NCBI GenBank assembly: GCA_021815005.1
Contig: JAKAHL010000131.1
Coordinates: 1-6,149 of the forward strand
Length of the DNA stretch: 6,149 bases
Source: Chloroflexota bacterium
GTDB taxonomy: Bacteria > Chloroflexota > Limnocylindria > Limnocylindrales > CSP1-4
Direction of reading: 5' to 3'
This document shows, piece after piece, positions 1-5,263 of this stretch. The position numbers were made by a program, and so were the translations under genes. The notes under the pieces were generated by a model, which was not told where the DNA came from, searched no databases, and saw only the letters and a program-made list of their open reading frames with translations. How positions within the stretch are numbered: position 1 is the stretch's first letter; the number at the start of each line of letters is the position of its first letter.

Positions 1-115
1 GGGCGAGGGCGGGGCTCCGGGGCTGCGGTGTTGCGCCCGGGCCGGGAGTGCGGGCGGGGCGCCGGACGGGCGAGCCGAGCCGGCCGGGACCGGCGCCAGG
101 GGCTCGGCGCCGCCG
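1..115. other. Left-edge sequence without a supported gene
   Basis: This stretch is extremely G+C-rich. No stop codon appears on the plus strand in any frame, so open frames here carry no weight. On the minus strand I see no ATG, GTG or TTG start that could begin an E3 or other downstream operon gene inside this stretch. Apart from the hairpin at 91-112, nothing recognisable is present. Confidence 0.5.
91..112 (-). terminator. Possible operon-end hairpin after acoC
   Basis: A perfect 7-bp inverted repeat (91-97 with 106-112, core GGCGCC) with an 8-base loop starts 3 bases after the acoC stop codon. There is no T-tract, so it is only a weak terminator candidate, although U-less hairpins are common at gene ends in high-GC bacteria. 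A second, competing hairpin is possible (79-83 with 90-94). Confidence 0.3.
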
Positions 116-1432
116 TCAGGCCCCCGGCAGTCCGGGCGCCTCCATCCAGCCAGGCGTCTCCAGCCGGCAGACGACCGCCTCGAGGAACGCCGCCGCCGGC
201 GCCCCGTCCACCACGCGATGGTCGATGGTGAGGCTGAGCACGAGCAGCATGCGCGGGACGATGGCGCCGTCCACGACCGCCGGCCGCAGGCGCGCCCGAC
301 CGATGCCCATGATGGCCGTCTGCGGCGGGTCGAGGAGCGGCGTGAAGGCGTCGATCCGCCAGGCGCCCAGGCTGGTCACGGTGAAGCAGGCGCCCGACGT
401 CTCGGCCGCGGTCAGCACGCCCGATCGCGCCCGGTCCGCCAGCCCGGCGATCTCGGTCCCCAGCTCGCTGAGGTCCTTGCGGTCCGCCCCGCGCACGACC
501 GGCACGAGCAGCCCGTCGGGGAGCGCCACCGCCACGCCCACGTCAATCGAGCGCGCCGGGACGAGCCCGCGATCCGTCCAGGCCATGGCCAGTCGGGGGT
601 GCTCGCCCAGCGCGGCGGCGCAGGCGCGCACGAGGGCCTCCGTGTAGCCCACCTTGCGGCCGAGCCGGGCGGTCCACGCCCCGAGTCGCGCCGCGAGGTC
701 CGTCACGTCGGCCTCGGCGGTGAGCGTGAGCTGCGCCGTCTCGGCCAAGCCCGTGCGCAGGCGGTCCGCGATGGTGCGCCGCATGATCGAGATCGGCACG
801 AGGCCGGGCTCGCGGACCGGCGTCGGAGCGGCCGGCGACGCTTGTGCCGCCTGCGCCGCCGGCGGGGCGACAGCCGGCCCGGCCTCGGCCACCGCCCGCA
901 CGTCGGACTCCTGAATCCTGCCTCCCGGCCCGGACCCGGCCACGCGCCGGAGCTCCACGCCGAGCTCCCGGGCGAGGCGCCTGGCGGCCGGCGACGCCGC
1001 GACACGCACCTCGTCTCCGTCACCGCCGTCGCCCGGCGCCGGGAGGCCAGCGGGCGACGCGGCCAGCGCGGGCGCCGCCGTCGGGCCCGTCTCGGCAGGA
1101 ACCGCCGCCACCTCGGCGGGAGCCGGGGCCGTCTCGGCAGGAACCGCCGCCGACGTCGTCTGGGCAGGCGTTGTCGCCGACACCCCGTCCCCGCCGTCGT
1201 CGGCCAGCGTCGCGATCGCGGTGGCCGCGGTCACAATGTCGCCCGGCGCCGCCAGCAGGCGCTCGATCCGGCCCGCCGCCGGCGCCACCACGTCGTAGGA
1301 CGTCTTCTCCATCTGGACCTCAGCCACGGTGTCGCCGGCGCTGACGCGCTGGCCGGGTTCCACGAACCAGGCCACGAGCATCCCCTCGTCGGTGGCGTCG
1401 GAGAGGCGGGGCACGGTGATGTCGCGGGGCAT
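116..1432 (-). CDS. acoC: Lipoyl dihydrolipoamide acyltransferase (E2) of acetoin/2-oxoacid dehydrogenase complex
   Basis: This 438-residue cytoplasmic protein is the E2 core. It takes the acyl group from E1 on a swinging lipoyl arm and passes it to CoA. Seen in order: one lipoyl domain (about 1-77) with the lipoylation Lys43 in MEKTSYDV; an Ala/Pro-rich linker (about 82-140) containing a duplicated 14-residue unit; a peripheral subunit-binding domain (about 146-181, ASPAARRLARELGVEL then GSGPGGRI), which normally docks E1 or E3; a second Ala/Pro linker; and the acyltransferase domain (about 208-430) ending in DHRVVDG, with catalytic His405 and Asp409. The SLGAWRIDAFTPLLDPPQ segment is typical of this fold. 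The ATG is preceded by GAGGAG (1441-1446) at 8 bases. It is the last gene of the operon, 74 bases after acoB. The E2 assignment is firm. The acetoin assignment rests on acoX and on gene order; a pyruvate or branched-chain E2 remains possible. Confidence 0.88.
   Translation of the reverse strand: MPRDITVPRLSDATDEGMLVAWFVEPGQRVSAGDTVAEVQMEKTSYDVVAPAAGRIERLLAAPGDIVTAATAIATLADDGGDGVSATTPAQTTSAAVPAETAPAPAEVAAVPAETGPTAAPALAASPAGLPAPGDGGDGDEVRVAASPAARRLARELGVELRRVAGSGPGGRIQESDVRAVAEAGPAVAPPAAQAAQASPAAPTPVREPGLVPISIMRRTIADRLRTGLAETAQLTLTAEADVTDLAARLGAWTARLGRKVGYTEALVRACAAALGEHPRLAMAWTDRGLVPARSIDVGVAVALPDGLLVPVVRGADRKDLSELGTEIAGLADRARSGVLTAAETSGACFTVTSLGAWRIDAFTPLLDPPQTAIMGIGRARLRPAVVDGAIVPRMLLVLSLTIDHRVVDGAPAAAFLEAVVCRLETPGWMEAPGLPGA
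1087..1151. repeat. Duplicated unit in the acoC linker
   Basis: Two identical 23-base copies (1087-1109 and 1129-1151) are spaced 42 bases apart, which is exactly 14 codons. They encode the repeated AAVPAET segments of the Ala/Pro linker behind the lipoyl domain and look like an in-frame tandem duplication. Confidence 0.8.
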
Positions 1433-1440
1433 GGTCGGGG

Positions 1441-1446
1441 CTCCTC
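1441..1446 (-). promoter_or_regulatory. Ribosome-binding site of acoC
   Basis: GAGGAG reads 8 bases upstream of the acoC ATG at 1432. It lies just downstream of the intercistronic hairpin, outside its stem, so the hairpin would not mask it directly. Confidence 0.65.
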
Positions 1447-1458
1447 GGAGGGGCGGAT

Positions 1459-1497
1459 CGGGAGGGCACCGCAGGCTGAGGCCGCGGCACCCTCCCG
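1459..1497 (-). promoter_or_regulatory. Long intercistronic RNA hairpin between acoB and acoC
   Basis: On the minus-strand transcript an 8-bp stem (1490-1497 with 1459-1466) continues through two G-U wobble pairs (1488-1489 with 1467-1468). It then runs through 4 bp (1484-1487 with 1469-1472), a single bulged U (1473) and 3 bp (1481-1483 with 1474-1476), closed by a 4-base loop (1477-1480). It begins 9 bases after the acoB stop and ends 12 bases before the acoC Shine-Dalgarno. No T-run follows, so a classical intrinsic terminator is unlikely. A processing or stability element, or partial attenuation that sets the E1:E2 ratio, is the inference. Confidence 0.6.
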
Positions 1498-1506
1498 GGT
1501 CGGAGG

Positions 1507-2523
1507 TCAGACGACGAGCTGCCGCGCCGCCGCGGCGATCGTCTCCCGGTTGGGCAGGCAGAACTGCTCCAGCGGGCGGCTGTACGGAATCGGCACGTCC
1601 GGGTAGGCGAGCCGGGCCGGCGGCACGTCGAGGTGGTCGAAGGCCCCCTCGACGACCGACGTGATGACCTCGCCGGTCAGCCCGAAGCTCCGGTAGTCCT
1701 CGTCCACCACGAGCAGACGGTGGGTCTTGCGGACCGACTCGATGATGGCCTCGCGGTCCAGGGGGATGACCGAGCGCAGGTCGATGACCTCCGCGTCGAT
1801 CCCCTCCCTGGCCAGGTCCTCGGCCGCGTCGAGCGCGCGGTGCACCATCAGCGACAGGGTGACGATCGTGACGTCCTTGCCCTGGCGCTTCACGTCCGCC
1901 TTGCCGATCGGGATGGCGTACGGCTCCTCCGGCACGTGGCCGGTGGCCCGCGGGTTGGGCGTCATCCAGCCCAGGCCCATGACACCCTTGTGGAACATGT
2001 ACAGCACCGGGTTGTCGTCCCGGATGGCGGAGATCATGAGGCCCTTCGCGTCATACGGCGTGGACGGCACCACGATCTTCATGCCCGGCAGGTGGGCGAA
2101 CAGCCCGTAGAGCGTCTGGCTGTGCTGGGCGCCGTCGGAGTACCCGCCGCCGATGGCCGTGGTGAGCACGACGGGCACCTTGACGTTGCCGCCGGACTCG
2201 TAGTGGATCTTGGCCATGTGGTTGTAGATCTGGTCCATGGCCACGCCGAAGAAGTCAACGAACATCAGCTCCACGATCGGCCGCATGCCCGCGATGGCAG
2301 CGCCCGTCGCCGCGCCGATGAAGCCCGTCTCGGAGATGGGCGTGTCCATGACCCGCTCCGGGCCGAACTTGGCGAGCAAACCCTCGGTGGCGCCGAAGAT
2401 GCCGCCGTAGGTGCCGATGTCCTCGCCCATGGCGAAGACGCTGGGGTCGCGCTCCATCTCCTGGGCGATCGCCTCGGAGATGGCCTTCGACGTCGTCAGG
2501 AGGCGCTTCGTCTCGACAGTCAT
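1507..2523 (-). CDS. acoB: ThDP-dependent dehydrogenase E1 component, beta subunit (acetoin dehydrogenase AcoB-like)
   Basis: This 338-residue protein forms the alpha2beta2 E1 with the product of the preceding gene. The beta subunit supplies the pyrimidine-side ThDP site. Visible motifs are GEDIGTYGG (33-41), DTPISETGFIG (60-70) with Glu65 as the expected ThDP-activating glutamate, and GAQHSQ (131-136) with the conserved active-site His134. The C-terminal transketolase-like domain runs from about 215 to 338, with VIDLRSVIPLD and DVPIPYSRPLE. The length matches AcoB and PDH E1 beta (about 325-340). The ATG at 2523 is chosen because the family-typical N-terminus starts here and AGGGAGA (2531-2537) lies 7 bases upstream. 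A longer in-frame version starting at 2652 would add 43 Arg-rich residues that are antisense-like shadow sequence over acoA. The gap to acoA is only 16 bases, which indicates tight co-expression of the two subunits. Confidence 0.9.
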   Translation of the reverse strand: MTVETKRLLTTSKAISEAIAQEMERDPSVFAMGEDIGTYGGIFGATEGLLAKFGPERVMDTPISETGFIGAATGAAIAGMRPIVELMFVDFFGVAMDQIYNHMAKIHYESGGNVKVPVVLTTAIGGGYSDGAQHSQTLYGLFAHLPGMKIVVPSTPYDAKGLMISAIRDDNPVLYMFHKGVMGLGWMTPNPRATGHVPEEPYAIPIGKADVKRQGKDVTIVTLSLMVHRALDAAEDLAREGIDAEVIDLRSVIPLDREAIIESVRKTHRLLVVDEDYRSFGLTGEVITSVVEGAFDHLDVPPARLAYPDVPIPYSRPLEQFCLPNRETIAAAARQLVV

Positions 2524-2530
2524 CGTCTGG

Positions 2531-2537
2531 TCTCCCT
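2531..2537 (-). promoter_or_regulatory. Ribosome-binding site of acoB
   Basis: AGGGAGA reads 7 bases upstream of the ATG at 2523, inside the 16-base acoA-acoB gap. It supports this start over the longer in-frame start at 2652. Confidence 0.7.
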
Positions 2538-2539
2538 GC

Positions 2540-3523
2540 CTACGCGAAGACGTGGAGCAGCGCGTCGGACGGCTGCGGGTACGGGCTCGTGCGCGCGAAG
2601 CCGATCGCGTCGTCCACCTCGGCCCGAGCCGCCGTCCACGCCTCGGCGGCATCCGCCTCGGCCAGGACGCCGGTGTCCACCAGCCGGCGCTCGAAGATGT
2701 GGAGCGCGTCGGTGGCCTTGAGGCGCTCCATCTCCTCGGCCGTCCGGTAGAGCTGGGGATCGCCTTCGAAATGGCCGAGCAGCCGCTGCGTCTTGACCTC
2801 GATGAGCGACGGCCCGCCGCCGCGGCGAGCCCGCGCCACCGCCTCGCCCGCGGCCTCGTAGACGGCCACCGGGTCGTTGTCCGGGATGAGCACGCCCGGC
2901 ATGCCGTAGGCGGCCGCCCGATCCGCGTTGCTGGCGATGGCCGTGGACTTGGCCTTGGGCACGCTGATGGCCCAGTCGTTGTCCTCGCACACGAAGACCA
3001 CGCCCACCTTCCAGACGGCCGCCAGGTTGAGCGACTCGTGGAAGGCGCCCTGGTTGGCCGCGCCCTCGCCGAAGAACGAGACCGCGATGTCGTCCCTGCC
3101 CTGCTTCCTGGCCGCCAGCGCGGCGCCCACGGCTCCGGGCATGCCCTCGGCGATGATGCCGCTGCAGCCGAAGTTGGTGGCCGGGTCGAACAGGTGCATG
3201 TGGCCGCCCTTGCCGTGGCCCAGCCCAGTGTCCTTGCCGAAGATCTCGGCGGCCATCCGCCGCATGTCCATGCCGTGGGCCAGCGCCACGTGGTGCGGGC
3301 GGTGGGTGGCGGTCACCGTGTCGCTCGGGCGGAGGTGCGCGCAGACCCCCGCGGCGACGGGCTCCTGGCCGGCCGCGAGGTGCATCTCCCCGGGGACCGG
3401 GCCCGCGGCGATGTCGAAGGCAGGCAGCTTGCCCTCGAAGTAGCACTGCTGGATCGTCTCTTCGAACAGGCGGATGCGCACCATCTGGCGATGCATCGCC
3501 CGGAGCGTCTCGTTGCTCGGCAT
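2540..3523 (-). CDS. acoA: ThDP-dependent dehydrogenase E1 component, alpha subunit (acetoin dehydrogenase AcoA-like)
   Basis: This 327-residue subunit binds the ThDP diphosphate and Mg and catalyses the decarboxylating or C-C-cleaving step with E1 beta. Visible motifs are GHGKGGHMH (102-110), the ThDP motif starting FFGEGAANQG (150-159) and ending CEDN (179-182), and the active-site loop LLGHFEGDPQLYR (248-260) with His251. The length fits AcoA (about 320-335) better than branched-chain E1 alpha (about 380-410). Two motif positions differ from the usual consensus: GEG replaces GDG at the first Mg ligand, and DN replaces NN, although the second, metal-binding Asn (182) is kept. The ATG at 3523 is chosen because GAGGAGT (3532-3538) lies 8 bases upstream and MPSNETLRAMHRQMVRIRLFEE is a normal N-terminus. 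A GTG at 3583 would add 20 unconserved-looking residues. Substrate assignment to acetoin is inferred from neighbouring acoX. Confidence 0.88.
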   Translation of the reverse strand: MPSNETLRAMHRQMVRIRLFEETIQQCYFEGKLPAFDIAAGPVPGEMHLAAGQEPVAAGVCAHLRPSDTVTATHRPHHVALAHGMDMRRMAAEIFGKDTGLGHGKGGHMHLFDPATNFGCSGIIAEGMPGAVGAALAARKQGRDDIAVSFFGEGAANQGAFHESLNLAAVWKVGVVFVCEDNDWAISVPKAKSTAIASNADRAAAYGMPGVLIPDNDPVAVYEAAGEAVARARRGGGPSLIEVKTQRLLGHFEGDPQLYRTAEEMERLKATDALHIFERRLVDTGVLAEADAAEAWTAARAEVDDAIGFARTSPYPQPSDALLHVFA

Positions 3524-3531
3524 CGATCGTG

Positions 3532-3538
3532 ACTCCTC
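3532..3538 (-). promoter_or_regulatory. Ribosome-binding site of acoA
   Basis: GAGGAGT lies 8 bases upstream of the ATG at 3523. It decides the start in favour of the 327-residue protein. The stronger AAGGAGGTGA further upstream (3580-3589) overlaps the alternative GTG at 3583 and cannot serve it at normal spacing. Confidence 0.7.
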
Positions 3539-3579
3539 GAGGCGGGGGTGGCTGAGGGTGGGCGGTGGCTCCTGGGCTG

Positions 3580-4686
3580 TCACCTCCTTGTCGCGGCCGG
3601 GTCGGTCGGACGGGCGAGGTCGCTGGGATCGCCGGCCTCGGGCCAGCCGTGGGCCAGGGTCGGCGGGACGAGGCGCCCGGTCTGGGCGGCGCGCACCAGC
3701 ACGGCCGCCCCGTCGAGGACGCGCACGCCCGGCGTGACCAGCCGCACGATGGCCTGCTCGCCCGGCCCCAGGACCGTCTCGCGCTCGCCGTCGAAGGCAA
3801 GGGTGAGCGGGCCGCGGGCCGCGGCCCCGCGCGCCGGCAGCGTGACGGTGTCGCCAGGCCCGAACACGGTGGTCGCCATGACGCGCAGCTCGACGATCTG
3901 GCCCGGGCCGAGCTGGCCCAGGATCGGCCGGCCGCCCGGCCCGAACACGATGTGGACGCCGGCACCGTCGCCGTCCCGAACCGGGTGCGCCGCGCCGGCG
4001 ACACCGGCCAGGCCGGGCACCGTGGGGTCCGACCGGGCCACAACGGCCTCCTCGAGCGCATCGGGCTCCCAGATGGCGTGCGCGCCGACCCAGCCGCCGC
4101 GGACCAGCGCCACGTCAACGAGCGCAAGCGTCGTGCCGCCGGGCGCCTCCACGCGCAGGTACGGTCGCAGGCGTACCGCGCCGGCGAAGGCGGCCGGCTC
4201 GGTGGCGTAGAGGCCGGCGGCCTGCCCCGCCGCGGTGGGGTCGAGCCGGAGGGCGAACGCGTTGTTCGTCCCGCCGGGAAGCGGCAGGAAGACCGCGTCG
4301 GGCCAGCCCGTGGCAACTGCCCGGTTGGTGCCGTCACCGCCGATGGTCAGGATGACAGCGGCCCCGGCGGCGCCCATCTCGGCGGCCGCGCGCGCGGTGC
4401 CGGCCGCGTCCTTCGCCTCGCCCGCGCCGGGGAGCCGGACGGGCACTGTGTCCGGCAGCCGCGCGGGGGCGCCGCGGGTCACCGCCAGCAACTCGCGCGC
4501 CCGCTCGACGGCGTGCGTGGGCTCCGGCATGTACAGCACGCGCCCGACGCCGGTCGCGGCCAGCCCGCACAGGATCCGCGCCACGGCGTTGGCCTGCTCG
4601 ACAGCGTCCACCGTCCGCGCCAGCGACGTGAGCCTCCGGACGTCCCGGGACGCGCCCGGGTTCACCACCAACCCGACGAGCATCAT
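3580..4686 (-). CDS. acoX: AcoX-like protein, ATP-NAD kinase superfamily
   Basis: This is a 368-residue protein of the NAD-kinase/AcoX family. The N-terminus MMLVGLVVNPGASRD is the usual start of the family. GGDGTNRAV (116-124) is the nucleotide-binding GGDGT motif, and LPGGTNNAF (136-144) is the second glycine/asparagine loop. The C-terminal half (about 170-368) is beta-rich with many Gly-Pro turns and has no other domain that I recognise. Genes of this family sit at the head of acoXABC acetoin-degradation operons, for example in Cupriavidus; their reaction has not been established, so no substrate is claimed. The ATG-ATG pair at 4686/4683 is chosen because coding similarity begins there, although only a weak purine stretch (GACGGAA) precedes it. 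Residues encoded further upstream are repetitive Arg-rich sequence that looks untranslated. The 3' end carries a strong Shine-Dalgarno-like sequence, and acoA starts 56 bases after the stop. Confidence 0.82.
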   Translation of the reverse strand: MMLVGLVVNPGASRDVRRLTSLARTVDAVEQANAVARILCGLAATGVGRVLYMPEPTHAVERARELLAVTRGAPARLPDTVPVRLPGAGEAKDAAGTARAAAEMGAAGAAVILTIGGDGTNRAVATGWPDAVFLPLPGGTNNAFALRLDPTAAGQAAGLYATEPAAFAGAVRLRPYLRVEAPGGTTLALVDVALVRGGWVGAHAIWEPDALEEAVVARSDPTVPGLAGVAGAAHPVRDGDGAGVHIVFGPGGRPILGQLGPGQIVELRVMATTVFGPGDTVTLPARGAAARGPLTLAFDGERETVLGPGEQAIVRLVTPGVRVLDGAAVLVRAAQTGRLVPPTLAHGWPEAGDPSDLARPTDPAATRR

Positions 4687-4733
4687 CGTTCCGTCACGGC
4701 CCCGCACCCTCTCGCGGGACGACTGGCCGACCC

Positions 4734-4764
4734 ACCCTCGCGGGCAGCATACCCCTCGCGGGCA
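4734..4764 (-). promoter_or_regulatory. Repeated motif flanking a possible -10 upstream of acoX
   Basis: On the minus strand TGCCCGCGAGGG occurs twice with an 18-base period (4753-4764 and 4735-4746). Between the copies, sharing the last base with the downstream one, lies TATGCT (4746-4751), a plausible -10 about 60 bases upstream of the acoX ATG. A third partial copy, CCCGCGAG, lies at 4711-4718. No good -35 is seen at 16-18 bases, as may be the case for an activator-dependent promoter. This is an inferred operator/promoter region for the aco operon. Confidence 0.4.
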
Positions 4765-4774
4765 AGGCCGCCGG

Positions 4775-4811
4775 GAGCGCGACGCGGCGGGGACGAGCGC
4801 GACGCGGCGGG
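4775..4811. repeat. Short tandem direct repeat between the CWC gene and acoX
   Basis: A 17-base unit, GAGCGCGACGCGGCGGG, occurs twice (4775-4791 and 4795-4811) with a 20-base period. It is flanked by two copies of AAGGCCGCCG (4764-4773 and 4819-4828). The block lies in the non-coding gap just downstream of the CWC stop codon. No function is evident. Confidence 0.75.
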
Positions 4812-4837
4812 TAGCGCGAAGGCCGCCGACCCGCCCG

Positions 4838-5086
4838 TCAGCCCTGCGGGCCGTGCCCCTTCGCCCGGAGCTCGGCCGCGATCTCGCGCAGGCAGGAGGG
4901 GCAGAGGCAATCCTCGTAGGGCCCCACGCCATCGGGAAGGGGCACCGGCAGGCGGAACTCCTGGAGCGAGCACCAGCACGAGCCGACATCACCGTTGTTG
5001 CGGCAGCCGAACACGGTGCCGCACCGCTCGCAGCGCACCTGCCTGGTGGCCAGGGCGGGGTCCCAGCCCCGGATCGTCTCGCTCAA
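4838..5086 (-). CDS. Small cysteine-rich CWC family protein
   Basis: This is a predicted 82-residue protein with eight cysteines arranged C-x2-C-x5-C-x8-C-x-C (residues 19-39), then C-x-C-x2-C (60-65). Characteristic pieces are CERCGTVFGC, GSCWC and YEDCLCPSCL. The pattern matches the cysteine-rich CWC family of small bacterial proteins. The paired cysteines suggest zinc or another metal, but the function is unknown. The start is taken as TTG at 5086 because GGGAG (5094-5098) is well placed about 7 bases upstream and the resulting size is normal for the family. An ATG at 5149 would give 103 residues with an extra N-terminus and no visible ribosome-binding site. It lies on the same strand as the aco operon, 151 bases upstream of acoX, so it could be transcribed with it or separately. 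There is no evident functional link to acetoin metabolism. Confidence 0.72.
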   Translation of the reverse strand: MSETIRGWDPALATRQVRCERCGTVFGCRNNGDVGSCWCSLQEFRLPVPLPDGVGPYEDCLCPSCLREIAAELRAKGHGPQG

Positions 5087-5093
5087 GGTAGGA

Positions 5094-5098
5094 CTCCC
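5094..5098 (-). promoter_or_regulatory. Ribosome-binding site supporting the TTG start of the CWC gene
   Basis: GGGAG lies 7-8 bases upstream of TTG at 5086 on the minus strand. No comparable site precedes the in-frame ATG at 5149. This is the main reason for the shorter model. Confidence 0.5.
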
Positions 5099-5180
5099 AC
5101 ACGGCTGCTTGGCGTCGCCGCGCGCTCGGATCGTGCCGCACCACGGCATCGCCGGGGCGCACCCGGCACGCGCGCCGACG

Positions 5181-5197
5181 CTGATCCTAGCCTGATC
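5181..5197. promoter_or_regulatory. CTGATC direct repeat in the divergent intergenic region
   Basis: CTGATC occurs at 5181-5186 and 5192-5197, an 11-base period that puts both on one face of the helix. It is 11 bases upstream of the SDR -35 candidate and overlaps a minus-strand TAGGAT (5184-5189) that could be a -10 for the CWC gene. It is an operator candidate by position only. Confidence 0.3.
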
Positions 5198-5208
5198 GGC
5201 GACGGCAG

Positions 5209-5237
5209 GTGACGGTCGGCCGTCCGCGGCGTAGGCT
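5209..5237 (+). promoter_or_regulatory. Candidate promoter of the SDR gene
   Basis: GTGACG (5209-5214) and TAGGCT (5232-5237) are separated by 17 bases. They resemble a housekeeping-sigma -35 (TTGACN) and a high-GC-type -10 (TANNNT). The predicted start near 5244 would give a leader of about 20 bases that includes the GAGGAGG ribosome-binding site (5253-5259). Confidence 0.5.
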
Positions 5238-5263
5238 CCGACCCAACAGGTTGAGGAGGCGCC

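Noticed and set aside
28..647. Open frames at the left edge on the plus strand
   Set aside because: They are Arg/Pro/Ala-rich without motifs and run into the acoC antisense. The absence of stops there reflects base composition.
218..1606. 462-codon open frame on the plus strand opposite acoC
   Set aside because: It is rich in Arg, Gly and His with no domain, is antisense to a clear E2 gene, and is explained by the G/C third positions of that gene.
1633..2721. 362-codon plus-strand frame opposite acoB
   Set aside because: It has shadow composition (Asp, His, Arg, Val runs) and no motif; the opposite strand encodes a complete E1 beta.
116..3523. Assignment as branched-chain 2-oxoacid or pyruvate dehydrogenase
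   Set aside because: Not excluded, but less likely: the subunit lengths (327 and 338), the adjacent acoX and the X-A-B-C order fit acetoin dehydrogenase better.
2520..4337. 605-codon minus-strand frame spanning acoA and acoX
   Set aside because: It runs in a different frame from both genes, is Pro/Arg-rich and lacks any motif, whereas the in-register acoA and acoX frames carry full family signatures.
4687..4992. N-terminal extension of AcoX by about 100 residues
   Set aside because: The added sequence is Arg/Ser/Pro-rich, overlaps the CWC gene in another frame and precedes a canonical family start.
3565..5091. 508-codon plus-strand frame opposite acoX and the CWC gene
   Set aside because: It has low-complexity Arg/Gly/Ala sequence, no ribosome-binding site of note, and overlaps two recognisable minus-strand genes.
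5134..5167. Hairpins TGCCG/CGGCA (5134-5148) and GCCGGG/CCCGGC (5151-5167) as a terminator or riboswitch
   Set aside because: They are short stems lacking a T-run, lie between divergent genes where no terminator is expected, and are likely at this G+C content by chance.
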